DNA of 64,000 nt, taken from Burkholderia cepacia. GTDB taxonomy: Bacteria > Pseudomonadota > Gammaproteobacteria > Burkholderiales > Burkholderiaceae. The stretch spans positions 1,302,001 to 1,366,000 of the forward strand of contig NZ_CP013444.1 in the NCBI RefSeq assembly GCF_001718835.1, in the 5' to 3' direction. This document shows positions 24,148 to 32,001 of this stretch, piece by piece. The notes beneath the pieces are model-generated. The model did not search any database and was not told the DNA's origin. It saw only the letters and a list, made by a program, of their open reading frames with translations. The translations under genes and the position numbers were made by a program. Every line of letters starts with the position of its first letter. The stretch's first letter is position 1.

Positions 24148-25815
24148 ATGCGCGGAAGTTGCGGAAAAAGTAACGCGGGTCGCCATTTGATGCGGGCCGC
24201 ACTGCTATGGACGGGGATCGTCACCGGCCTGGCAGGGTATGGCGCTTCGGCGCGTGCCGGCACCGACGACGATGCGCAGCAAATCGAGCAATGCAGCCGG
24301 CTTCAGCAGGCGCATATCAAGGACACGCGAGTCGAACTTGCGCAGATCGTGCCGGCCCAGAGCCGTTTCGAGAATGTCGACGGCACCGTCGCGGTGACCA
24401 GTGCGCCGGTTTGCCGCGTCGTGGCGACGGTCAGCACGGCGCCCAAGCGCAAGCTTGGCATCGAGGTCTGGTTGCCGCTGGACTGGAACGATCGTCTGCT
24501 CGGTACCGGCAAGAGCGGGTTCGGCGGTTTCATCGACTACAGCGAACTGACGTCGGCCGCCACGCGCGGGTTCGCCGCGGTCAATGGCGATACCGGCTAC
24601 AAAGGGAGCGGCTCGGGCGAACCCGGCAAACTCCTTGACTGGGCGGCAGACCCGGAAGCGCTGCGCGACTGGGCCCATCTGTCGGTCCATCCGATGACCG
24701 TTGCCGCGAAGGAAATCATTCAGGCGTACTACGGCCGGAGCGCGAAGTATTCGTACTTCAGCGGCTGCGGCGGCGTCGAGGCGATGCGGGAGGTTGAAGA
24801 TTTCCCGGATGATTATGACGGCGTGGATGCCAGATCGCCCGGCGTGTACTACAGCCAGTTGATGCAGAGCTTTCTTTGGGGCGCGATGCTTCCCGCGCGG
24901 CAGCCCGACGCGCTGTTGACGACGGACGCGCTCGCGTTGCTCAATCGCGCGGTGTTGCAGCACTGCGGCGGCGCGCATGCGCTCGCGGACGGATTTCTCG
25001 ACGATCCGGCGCAATGCCGCTTCGATCCCGCCGAGCTGCAATGCAAGGGCGGCGACAGCCAGGCGAATTGCCTGAGCGCCGCGCAGGTGCAGCAGGCGAA
25101 GCGCTTGTATTCGCCGGTCCATAACGCGCTGACGGGCGAGCTGATTTACCCGGGTTTCGCGCGAGGCAGCGAGCGGGGGTGGGCCGCCATCCAGCATCAG
25201 CTTGCCGCCTATTATGCGCAGCCGCTGCTCGCCAGTTCGGTCTTTGGCGATGCGCGCTGGGATTGGACCACATTCGATTTCGGTGCGGACGCCACGCGCG
25301 TCGATCGGCACCTTTCGCCGATCGTCAATGCCACCAATCCGGACATTTCACGTTTCGCGGCGCGCGGCGGCAAGCTGATCATGACTCAGGGATGGGCGGA
25401 TGCGATCAATGCGCCGACCCGGCCGATCGAGTATTTCAACAAGGTCGCCGAAAGGGCGGGCGGCGTGGAGGGCGCGCGGCGATCGTTTCGATTGCTCATG
25501 GTGCCGGGCATGGGGCATTGCGGTCACGGACCGGGGCCGACGACGTTGGGCGGATCATCGCCGCCCACGGAATACAGCCCCGATCGCGACGTCGTCAGCG
25601 CGTTGCAGGATTGGGTCGAGCGCGGCAAGGCGCCGGATCGTTTCATCTCGACAAAGTACGCGAACGACAATCCGAACGACGGCGTGAAGTTCGAGCGCGC
25701 GGTGTGTGCCTATCCGCTGCAGGCGCGCTACAAGGGCTCGGGCAGCCGTCAGCTCGCCAGCAGTTTCAGTTGCGTCGAAGCCGATGCCGAATCGGCGGGC
25801 GTGGCCAACCGCTGA
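24148..25815 (+). CDS. Secreted tannase/feruloyl-esterase-family protein lacking the catalytic serine
   Basis: An exported alpha/beta-hydrolase of the tannase family, 555 residues. The start is ATG 24148 with GAGGG 8 bases upstream; the signal peptide is the hydrophobic stretch ALLWTGIVTGLAGYGASARA. The CS-D-HC arrangement of the family is only partly kept. The Asp is in GWADAINAP (D418) and the His-Cys pair in GMGHC (H457, C458). At the nucleophile the usual GCS-x-GGRQ has become FSGCGGVEA: Cys207 is there but the serine and one neighbour are missing. The downstream pattern EDFPDDYDGV is normal, so this is a precise local loss and not misassembly. It closes the cluster operon, 164 bases after the small protein. 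It may bind rather than cleave an ester. Confidence 0.85.
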   Translation: MRGSCGKSNAGRHLMRAALLWTGIVTGLAGYGASARAGTDDDAQQIEQCSRLQQAHIKDTRVELAQIVPAQSRFENVDGTVAVTSAPVCRVVATVSTAPKRKLGIEVWLPLDWNDRLLGTGKSGFGGFIDYSELTSAATRGFAAVNGDTGYKGSGSGEPGKLLDWAADPEALRDWAHLSVHPMTVAAKEIIQAYYGRSAKYSYFSGCGGVEAMREVEDFPDDYDGVDARSPGVYYSQLMQSFLWGAMLPARQPDALLTTDALALLNRAVLQHCGGAHALADGFLDDPAQCRFDPAELQCKGGDSQANCLSAAQVQQAKRLYSPVHNALTGELIYPGFARGSERGWAAIQHQLAAYYAQPLLASSVFGDARWDWTTFDFGADATRVDRHLSPIVNATNPDISRFAARGGKLIMTQGWADAINAPTRPIEYFNKVAERAGGVEGARRSFRLLMVPGMGHCGHGPGPTTLGGSSPPTEYSPDRDVVSALQDWVERGKAPDRFISTKYANDNPNDGVKFERAVCAYPLQARYKGSGSRQLASSFSCVEADAESAGVANR

Positions 25816-26158
25816 GTGCGTTCGCTCGATGGAGAACACCAGAGCGAAGAGGCGCCGCGGCGCGCGGCCGGCAGGCGTGGCGGATGCCGGGGTGACCGCC
25901 TCCTCGATCTGCATCGAAGCTCGTGACGGCGTATTGGTCAAATGGATCGTGAACGCAAATGCGGACAATACGGGGCGCCTGAACCATCTGATGATAAAGT
26001 GCACCGGCACGCGCAGCCGTCGTGTCCCACATGAACCAGCGTGTCTACGCCCATCCGCGCGATGCGAACGGCCGGCGTCTGGCGCCCGTTCGTTCGAACG
26101 GACTCGTGAATCGGCGGCGCCTTGAAACCGCTCCGTTCCGCCGTCAGCCGGGTGCACA
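25816..26158. other. Gene-free interval after the tannase-like gene
   Basis: No convincing gene on either strand; short frames here are arginine-rich with no motif. No T-run terminator was found after the tannase-like stop codon. Confidence 0.5.
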
Positions 26159-26584
26159 ATGACAAAGCTCGCTTTTTTGCTGCTCTTGCTGGCATCCGCC
26201 ACCGCATTCGCCGAGCAGACGCCGGCCGATGAGATTTCGGCACGCAGCGGGTTGCCGGCGAGCGAGGTCAGCGCGCTGCTTGCCGACTGCGACTCGAACC
26301 AGACGAGCATGAATTTCTGCGCTTGGCGCGATCAGATCGTCGCCGAGCGCGAACTGCAGCAGGTGGTCGATCAGCAGGTCAGCGAGCACCCGGAGCGCAA
26401 GGCCGCGCTCGAGGCGAAGATCGCGAAATGGAAGAAGGCGCGCGACGCGTCCTGCGAGAAGTCGTCCCGCAGGGAGTGGGGCGACGGCTCGATGCGGCCG
26501 GCGGCGCAGGCGATCTGCGCGACGGCGTCGACGAAGAAGATGACCAAGCGGCTCTCTTCGCCGGATCGCAAGGCTATCGACTAA
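26159..26584 (+). CDS. Periplasmic LprI-like (DUF1311-type) protein
   Basis: A 141-residue exported protein. The signal peptide MTKLAFLLLLLASATAFA-EQT is clear. The remainder has the LprI-like layout of paired cysteines: LLADCDSNQTSMNFCAWRDQ, then KKARDASCEKSSRREWGDGSM and AICATASTKKMTKRL. Members may inhibit lysozymes or other wall hydrolases, but most are uncharacterised. It is followed directly by a terminator and is monocistronic. It is the second LprI-like protein in this window; the one at 7911-8729 is longer and lies in the T6SS remnant. Confidence 0.82.
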   Translation: MTKLAFLLLLLASATAFAEQTPADEISARSGLPASEVSALLADCDSNQTSMNFCAWRDQIVAERELQQVVDQQVSEHPERKAALEAKIAKWKKARDASCEKSSRREWGDGSMRPAAQAICATASTKKMTKRLSSPDRKAID

Positions 26585-26603
26585 CCCGGAACCTCACGGA
26601 ATG

Positions 26604-26641
26604 AAAAAACCCGCGAAGCCTTGAGCTGTCGCGGGTTTTTG
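26604..26641 (+). terminator. Rho-independent terminator
   Basis: AAACCCGCGA (26607-26616) pairs with TCGCGGGTTT (26629-26638), with an A-run before and a T-run after, 20 bases past the LprI-like stop codon. It could serve both strands. Confidence 0.88.
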
Positions 26642-26671
26642 CATGTTTCCGGAACTTGCCGGAATCGTATC

Positions 26672-26756
26672 TGGTGCTCAGGGCGGGACTCGAACCCGCA
26701 CGCCTCTCGGCGCTACCCCCTCAAGATAGTGCGTCTACCAATTCCGCCACCTGAGC
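26672..26756 (-). tRNA. tRNA-Leu (anticodon GAG)
   Basis: On the minus strand the acceptor GCTCAGG pairs with CCTGAGC before ACCA. The D-arm is GCGGAATTGGTAGACGC, the anticodon stem CTATC/GGTAG encloses loop TTGAGGG (anticodon GAG), and a long variable arm (class II tRNA) and TTCGAGTCC T-loop follow. CCA is encoded (26672-26674). Length is 85 bases. It reads leucine codons CUC and CUU. No integrase or attachment-site duplication is seen beside it. Confidence 0.95.
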
Positions 26757-26855
26757 AAGAGGGGACGGATTGTAACGGGTAAATGATCTTTTGTGAATAC
26801 TTTGTGTCGGGAAGCTGACTGAGCGCCAACGGCGGTTGCGTCGTGGCGCGGAAAG

Positions 26856-27143
26856 TCATTCCGGCTCCTCGAGCGATCGCGCCGGCGGGGAATCGATCGA
26901 CAGCCACGGCTGCCACGCGGGATACCACGCATGCTGCCAGCGCTGCATGAAGTCGGCCCACAGCGCAAACGACGGTGCGAGCGGAAACAGGCCCGTCTGC
27001 AGCAGCCATTGCGCCGCGGCGTCGAACGACGGCGTCGCGGTGATGTGGATGGTCATGGCTTCCGCGTTCCGTTCCGGGAATTCGTGCCGCGTGATCTCGA
27101 CGTCGACGGACGGCAGGTGAGCAGTCAGTTTCGTTTGGCCCAT
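26856..27143 (-). CDS. Hypothetical protein, 95 residues
   Basis: Starts at ATG 27143 (MGQTKLTAHLPSVDVEITRH). It is unusually rich in tryptophan and aromatic residues toward the C-terminus (WADFMQRWQHAWYPAWQPWL). It has no signal peptide, membrane segment or known motif. Codon usage is normal for the genome and the open frame is on the same strand as the FmdB-type gene 67 bases upstream, which may be co-transcribed. I do not recognise a function. Confidence 0.6.
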   Translation of the reverse strand: MGQTKLTAHLPSVDVEITRHEFPERNAEAMTIHITATPSFDAAAQWLLQTGLFPLAPSFALWADFMQRWQHAWYPAWQPWLSIDSPPARSLEEPE

Positions 27144-27209
27144 GTCCAGCCTCGGGTTGATGCGACGGCCAGCGCTTCCGTCGGTGGCAGATCGACGTTC
27201 ATCGCGCGA

Positions 27210-27374
27210 TCAGCTCTTTCTCGACGTCTTCGGAACGAATGTCGTAGGCACATGCTGAATCTGTTCGCTTCCACAATCGGGGCAGCGCGGATGAGCCGTT
27301 TGATGGTCGGCGAGATGCTCGACGCTCTCGAACGTTTTGCCGCACTTTTCGCAACGATATTGGTACGTCGGCAT
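27210..27374 (-). CDS. FmdB-family zinc-ribbon protein
   Basis: A 54-residue protein, MPTYQYRCEKCGKTFESVEH at the start, with two CxxC pairs (C8-C11 and C31-C34) forming a zinc ribbon. MPTYxYxCxxCG is the FmdB family signature, seen in putative regulators of formamidase/acetamidase genes. It is shorter than most members (70-110 residues) because it lacks the low-complexity C-terminal tail. No amidase is adjacent here; the nearest is 1.2 kb away on the other strand. Confidence 0.85.
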   Translation of the reverse strand: MPTYQYRCEKCGKTFESVEHLADHQTAHPRCPDCGSEQIQHVPTTFVPKTSRKS

Positions 27375-27493
27375 GGCAATCCTCCGGTAGCGGAACGGCG
27401 TGCAACCACTAGTATGGTTCGTAGAAATGCCAACTCGATATTGCAATGAACCCGCATGGATTCGAGTGCGGGGCTCGACCGGGAGGACCACGC

Positions 27494-27796
27494 ATGGAAC
27501 CTGACGACCTTGGGCTCGAAACCCGGCTGGTGCGCGTGCGCGGCGTGGTGCAGGGGATCGGCTACCGCGAAGCGTGCGTGCGGCATGCGACGGGGATCGG
27601 CGTGACCGGCTGGGTGAGGAATCGCATGGACGGATCGGTGGAGGCGATGCTGCAAGGCTCGCCGAAGCAGCTCGACGAGATGTGCGCATGGATGAGCGAG
27701 GGGATGCCCGCCGCGCTCGTCGACGGAATCGACGTAACCGAGGTGAGACCGCCGGTTGCGCGCCTCGAAGGCTTCGACCGGCTGCCTACGCTGTGA
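27494..27796 (+). CDS. acyP: Acylphosphatase
   Basis: It hydrolyses acyl phosphates such as carbamoyl or acetyl phosphate in the cytoplasm. The 100-residue protein has the family signature VRGVVQGIGYRE with the phosphate-binding Arg25, and GWVRNRMDGSVEA with Asn43. The start is ATG 27494 with GGGAGGA upstream; the frame is open 48 bases further up. Length and fold pattern match the common-type enzyme. It is a single gene, convergent with the UspA gene. Confidence 0.93.
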   Translation: MEPDDLGLETRLVRVRGVVQGIGYREACVRHATGIGVTGWVRNRMDGSVEAMLQGSPKQLDEMCAWMSEGMPAALVDGIDVTEVRPPVARLEGFDRLPTL

Positions 27797-27813
27797 GGGG
27801 ACGAATCCCCCGC

Positions 27814-28248
27814 CTACTGAACCGCCGTCACCGGAATATTCGAAATCCGCACGAGCCGGTCGAGCACGCTGCGGCGGAACACCGACATCAGCGCATGCAA
27901 CGGATCGTGCCGCGGCGCGACGACCACGATTTCATCGCAGCCGTGCTCGGCGGCCACGGCCGCGATCGTATCGGCCACCGGCCCGACCTTCATCACGACC
28001 CGATATGCGACGCCGGCATCCTTCAGGATCCGCTCGGCCTTCGCCAGCTCGCCTTCCGAGAAATGCTGTTCGATCTCGCGCAGCCGCGACAGCGGATGGT
28101 AGGCCTCGAGCCGCGTCGACTCGAGCGGCGCCTGAACGTTGATCAGTACGATTTCCGACGCGCACCGTTCGCGATACAGGAAGGTCGCGTGGCGAACCGC
28201 CTGAAGCGAGCGGGGAGAGTGGCCGACCGGAACCAGCAGCTTGAGCAT
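27814..28248 (-). CDS. Universal stress protein, UspA family
   Basis: A single-domain Usp of 144 residues. The N-terminal strand MLKLLVPVGHSPRSLQAVRHA and the C-terminal VVVAPRHDPLHALMSVFRRSV-x-RLVRISNIPV match the family. The G-2x-G-9x-G(S/T) ATP-binding motif is not conserved (APRHDPLHALMSVFRRSV), so this is probably a UspA-like, non-ATP-binding member. It is monocistronic, divergent from the amidase over a 360-base region. Confidence 0.9.
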   Translation of the reverse strand: MLKLLVPVGHSPRSLQAVRHATFLYRERCASEIVLINVQAPLESTRLEAYHPLSRLREIEQHFSEGELAKAERILKDAGVAYRVVMKVGPVADTIAAVAAEHGCDEIVVVAPRHDPLHALMSVFRRSVLDRLVRISNIPVTAVQ

Positions 28249-28608
28249 GAGTGACGTCCGACGAATGAGATGCTTGCAGCGTAGCGCGCGGCCGGCCGGA
28301 GCGATCTAAAGAGAACGGGCGGCCGCGTAAAAATGTCGTTAACACGCCCGGCGACCGTGTTCTGCTAATTAGAAATATAAGAAATTTAAGTTTATGCGCA
28401 TAAACGATTTCACCGGCCCCGGCGCCCGTGCCGCGGCGATTCAGTCGAAATCGCAATGAATCCGCACGGAAAATATCGGAACTCGCCGGCGCGGCGTTGC
28501 GTAGAGTAGAGCGTCGGCGGCGGCGCGACGCATCCGGCCCCGCGCGGGCTTCGCGCGGCGGCCGTCCGCGCCGCCCGCCATCCGTGTCCGTTTTCCAGGA
28601 GACTCCGC
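28249..28608. other. Divergent promoter region between UspA and amidase genes
   Basis: No gene. The centre (about 28345-28410) is distinctly AT-rich and holds the 16-bp perfect palindrome listed separately; the right half is GC-rich with no features. Confidence 0.6.
28390..28405. promoter_or_regulatory. Perfect 16-bp palindrome, probable operator
   Basis: GTTTATGC immediately followed by GCATAAAC, a gapless perfect inverted repeat in the AT-rich centre of the UspA/amidase divergent region. Confidence 0.5.
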
Positions 28609-30093
28609 ATGCCGCACGGCGCCCCGCAGCTTCTCGCTCCCGCTTCCATCCCCGTCGACCCGATCGTGCGCCTGTCGGCGGGCGAACTCGCGTCGGCGAT
28701 CCGCGGCAAGGCCGTGTCGTGCGTCGAGACGATGCGCGCGTATCTCGATCACGTCGAGCGCGTGAACGGCGCGGTCAACGCGATCGTCGCGCTGCGCGAT
28801 CGCGACACGCTGCTCGCCGAAGCCGCGGAAAAGGATGCCGCACTGGCGCGCGGCGAGTACCACGGCTGGATGCACGGGATGCCGCAGGCGCCGAAGGACC
28901 TGGCGATGACGAAGGGGCTGCGGACGACCTACGGCTCGCCGATCTTCCGCGAAAACGTGCCGCAGGCCGATTCCGTGGGCGTCGCGCGGATGCGTGCGGC
29001 CGGCGCGATCTTCATCGGCAAGACCAACACGCCAGAATTCGGGCTCGGCTCGCACACGTTCAACGAAATCTACGGCGCGACGCGCAATCCGTACGACCTG
29101 ACGAAGAGCGCGGGCGGCAGCAGCGGCGGCACGGCGGCGGCGCTCGCGTCGCGGATGCTGCCGGTGGCGGACGGCAGCGATTTCGGCGGCTCGCTGCGCA
29201 ATCCGGCCGCGTTCTGCAACATCTACGGCTTCCGTCCGTCGCAGGGCCGCGTGCCGCGCTGGCCGGGCGTCGACGTGTTCGTGCAGCAGCTCGGCATCGA
29301 GGGGCCGATGGGCCGAACGGTCGGCGACGTCGCGCAGCTGCTCGCGATCCAGGCCGGCTACGACCGCAACGATCCGCTGTCGCTCGCGGAGGATCCGGCC
29401 GTGTTCGCGCAGCCGCTCGACGCCGACCTGCGCGGCAAACGCATCGCGTGGGTCGGCGACTGGAACGGTTATCTCGCGACCGAGGCCGGCGTGCTTGCGC
29501 TGTGCGAACAGGGGCTGGCGACGCTGCGCGAGATCGGCTGCGACGTCGATGCGGCACTGCCGGCGTTCGCGCCCGACCGGATCTGGCGCCTTTGGCTTGC
29601 GCACCGGCACTGGTTGTCCGGCGGCGGGCTGCTGGCGCACTATCGCGACCCGGCGCGGCGCGCGCTGCTGAAGCCGGAGGCGATCTACGAGGTCGAGGGC
29701 TTGCTCGCGCTGCCGGCGCAGGTGATCTTCGAGGCGAGCGTCGAGCGCACCGCGTGGCATCAGGCCGTGCTGAGCTTCTTCGACCGCTACGACTTCATCG
29801 CGGCGCCGACCGCGCAGGTGTTCCCGTTCGACGTCGACCAGCGCTGGCCGACGGAGATCGCGGGCCGTGCGATGGACACCTACCACCGCTGGATGGAAAC
29901 GGTCGTGCCGTGGACGCTGGCCGGCTGCCCGGTGATCAGCGTGCCGGTCGGCTTCAACGACGCGGGGCTGCCGATGGGAATGCAACTGATCGGGCGTCCC
30001 CGTGCCGATCTCGCCGTGTTGCAACTCGCGCGCGGCTACGAGCAGGCGGCCGACTGGGTCGGCCGGCGGCAGCCGGGCTGGATGGCCGCGTAG
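28609..30093 (+). CDS. Amidase signature family enzyme
   Basis: A cytoplasmic amide hydrolase of 494 residues. The Ser-cisSer-Lys triad is present: K96 in APKDLAMTKG, serines 171-172 in AGGSSGGTAAALA, and nucleophile S195 in GSDFGGSLRNPAAF. The C-terminal PVISVPVGF and LPMGMQLIGRP are also typical. CAGGAGACTCCGC precedes the ATG. The family acts on diverse amides (aliphatic, aryl, glutamyl) and sequence alone does not tell which. It is monocistronic. Confidence 0.93.
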   Translation: MPHGAPQLLAPASIPVDPIVRLSAGELASAIRGKAVSCVETMRAYLDHVERVNGAVNAIVALRDRDTLLAEAAEKDAALARGEYHGWMHGMPQAPKDLAMTKGLRTTYGSPIFRENVPQADSVGVARMRAAGAIFIGKTNTPEFGLGSHTFNEIYGATRNPYDLTKSAGGSSGGTAAALASRMLPVADGSDFGGSLRNPAAFCNIYGFRPSQGRVPRWPGVDVFVQQLGIEGPMGRTVGDVAQLLAIQAGYDRNDPLSLAEDPAVFAQPLDADLRGKRIAWVGDWNGYLATEAGVLALCEQGLATLREIGCDVDAALPAFAPDRIWRLWLAHRHWLSGGGLLAHYRDPARRALLKPEAIYEVEGLLALPAQVIFEASVERTAWHQAVLSFFDRYDFIAAPTAQVFPFDVDQRWPTEIAGRAMDTYHRWMETVVPWTLAGCPVISVPVGFNDAGLPMGMQLIGRPRADLAVLQLARGYEQAADWVGRRQPGWMAA

Positions 30094-30314
30094 GCGGCGA
30101 TCGGGCGCAAGGGCAGGCCCCGCCGCCGACCGGCCGGATATTGCTGCGCAAAAGGAACGAATGCCGCAGCAGCCGTGATGTCGCGCAGCGGATGCGCGCG
30201 AATGCGCACGCTCGTCACCGGCGATTTCGTTTCGATGTGTTTCAGTCGTTGCAGCGGCGCGCGGCGCGCTTCGACAATATCGGCCTCGATCATTCCGGCA
30301 CGGGAGAACAGGAC

Positions 30315-31001
30315 ATGAACAGGATTCGCGCGACGGGCAAGCGTCTGGCGTGGGCAGGCGCCGTTTGCGGCGCGCTGCTGAGCGGCGCCGCGTACGCGCA
30401 GCTCGACCTGCAGTCGCTCGGCGCGTCGCTGCTCGGCGGCGGGCAGCAGCAGGCGGCGCCCGCGCAGGGCGCGCTCGGGCAACTGCTGCAGGCGTACGTC
30501 GGCGCGAACCGGCAGGTGCTGACCGGCCAGTCTTCGCTCGCGTCGGCGATGGGCCTGACCGGCGCGGCCGGGCAGGCACAGCAGGCGGCGAGCCAGCTGG
30601 CCGGCGGCGATGCGCTGACGCCGGCCGCGCTGTCGCAGATGGGCGGCGCGCAGCAATCGGTGTCGCAGGCGCTCGGCCAGGCGTTCGCGAGCGGTGGCGC
30701 GACGCACGGGCCGATCGACAAGCAGGCGTTCAGCAACGGCCTCGCGTCGCTCGGCCAGGGGCTCACGCAGTATTCGCAGCTGCAGTCGGGGCTCGGCAAT
30801 CTCGGCTCGACGAGCGCGGCGTCGCTGTTGCAGTCGGGCCTGAATCCGCAGAACATGCAGGCTGCGTCGTATATCGCGCAAAGTGCGCCGGGCCAGCTGC
30901 AGTCGCTCGCGGCGACGCTCAGCCAGGCCGTGCAGTTCGCGACGAGCCAGGGCATTTCGGTACCGTCGGTCGCGTCGTCCGCGCTGAAGCTGCTGCCGTA
31001 A
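30315..31001 (+). CDS. DUF2501 family exported protein (YjjA-like)
   Basis: A 228-residue secreted protein with signal peptide MNRIRATGKRLAWAGAVCGA ending near AYA-QLDLQSLG. The mature part is rich in Gln, Ala, Ser and Gly (LASAMGLTGAAGQAQQAASQ, SQALGQAFASGG), with the DUF2501 core VLTGQSSLASAMGL and a C-terminal SVASSALKLLP. Function of the family is unknown. GGAGAACAGGAC precedes the ATG. The preceding 220 bases are non-coding. Confidence 0.85.
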   Translation: MNRIRATGKRLAWAGAVCGALLSGAAYAQLDLQSLGASLLGGGQQQAAPAQGALGQLLQAYVGANRQVLTGQSSLASAMGLTGAAGQAQQAASQLAGGDALTPAALSQMGGAQQSVSQALGQAFASGGATHGPIDKQAFSNGLASLGQGLTQYSQLQSGLGNLGSTSAASLLQSGLNPQNMQAASYIAQSAPGQLQSLAATLSQAVQFATSQGISVPSVASSALKLLP

Positions 31002-31107
31002 CGCCGTCGCCCGCCCGGGTGCAGGGTCGTCGCTTACGATGACCTTGCGCTGCATGGGGATTTCAGCCGGTGCTATCGTGTGGCGTCCTCGCTCACGGTG
31101 CCGGCTC

Positions 31108-31989
31108 ATGACTGACTCGTTCGACCTCTCGCGCTATTTCTCCCGCATCGGCTACGACGGCCCGGTCGAGCCGACGCTCGACGTGCTGCGCCGGCTGCAC
31201 CTGCTGCACCCGCAGGCGATTCCGTTCGAAAACCTCAATCCGCTGACCGGCGCGCGCGTCGCGCTCGACCTGCCTGCGATCGTCGACAAGGTGCTCGGGC
31301 ATCGCCGCGGCGGCTACTGCTTCGAACTCAACAAGCTGTTCTACACCGCGCTCACGACGATCGGCTTTCGCGTGACGCCGATGATCGCGCGCGTGCGCTG
31401 GATGCAGCCGCCGGAAGTCGCCACCGCGCATACGCACATGCTGCTGCGCATCGATCTCGACGATACCGCTTGGTTCGCGGACGTCGGCTTCGGCAGCGCC
31501 ACGCTGACCGCGCCGCTCCGGTTCGTGCCGGACGAGCGGCAATTGACGCCGCACGGCGCGTTCCGCGTCGTCGCCGCGCCGGTCGACGGGGAATTCGACA
31601 TGCAGATCGAGACGCCCGATGGCTGGCAGACGACCTACCGTTTCCAGCCGAAGCGGGTCGAGTGGATCGATTACGACGCAGCGAACTGGTTCACGTCGAC
31701 GTATCCCGAATCGATCTTCCTGCACAACCTGATCGCGTGCCGCGTGCTGCCCGAAGGGCGCGTGTCGATGCTCAACGCGGTGTTCACGCAGCGCGACGCG
31801 ACCGGGGCGGTGACGGCGACCGCTACCTTCGACGATGCGGCCGCATGGGGGGCGTGCCTGCGCGACACGATCGGTATCGATACGACGGGATTCGATCTCG
31901 ATGCGCTGTTCGCGCACGCGGCGGCGCGCAGCGCGGCGTCGCCGGGCGCGCGCGGTCCGGTGACGAACGGGCGGGCTGTCGAGCGCTGA
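31108..31989 (+). CDS. nat: Arylamine N-acetyltransferase
   Basis: It transfers acetyl from acetyl-CoA to arylamines or hydrazines. The 293-residue protein has the Cys-His-Asp triad: C71 (RRGGYCFELN), H110 (ATAHTHMLL) and D125 (WFADVGFG). The start is ATG 31108 (MTDSFDLSRY), giving the normal family length (about 280); the open frame begins 69 bases earlier. It is convergent with glyA, the stop codons 12 bases apart. Confidence 0.95.
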   Translation: MTDSFDLSRYFSRIGYDGPVEPTLDVLRRLHLLHPQAIPFENLNPLTGARVALDLPAIVDKVLGHRRGGYCFELNKLFYTALTTIGFRVTPMIARVRWMQPPEVATAHTHMLLRIDLDDTAWFADVGFGSATLTAPLRFVPDERQLTPHGAFRVVAAPVDGEFDMQIETPDGWQTTYRFQPKRVEWIDYDAANWFTSTYPESIFLHNLIACRVLPEGRVSMLNAVFTQRDATGAVTATATFDDAAAWGACLRDTIGIDTTGFDLDALFAHAAARSAASPGARGPVTNGRAVER

Positions 31990-32001
31990 TTCAATCCCGC
32001 A

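Noticed and set aside
26672..26756. tRNA-Leu as an integration site
   Set aside because: No integrase, direct repeat of the tRNA 3' end or foreign block lies next to it; the mobile debris is 15 kb away.
28428..30350. Long frames on both strands over the amidase gene
   Set aside because: Repetitive Arg/Ala-rich shadows; the amidase and DUF2501 proteins explain the coding potential.
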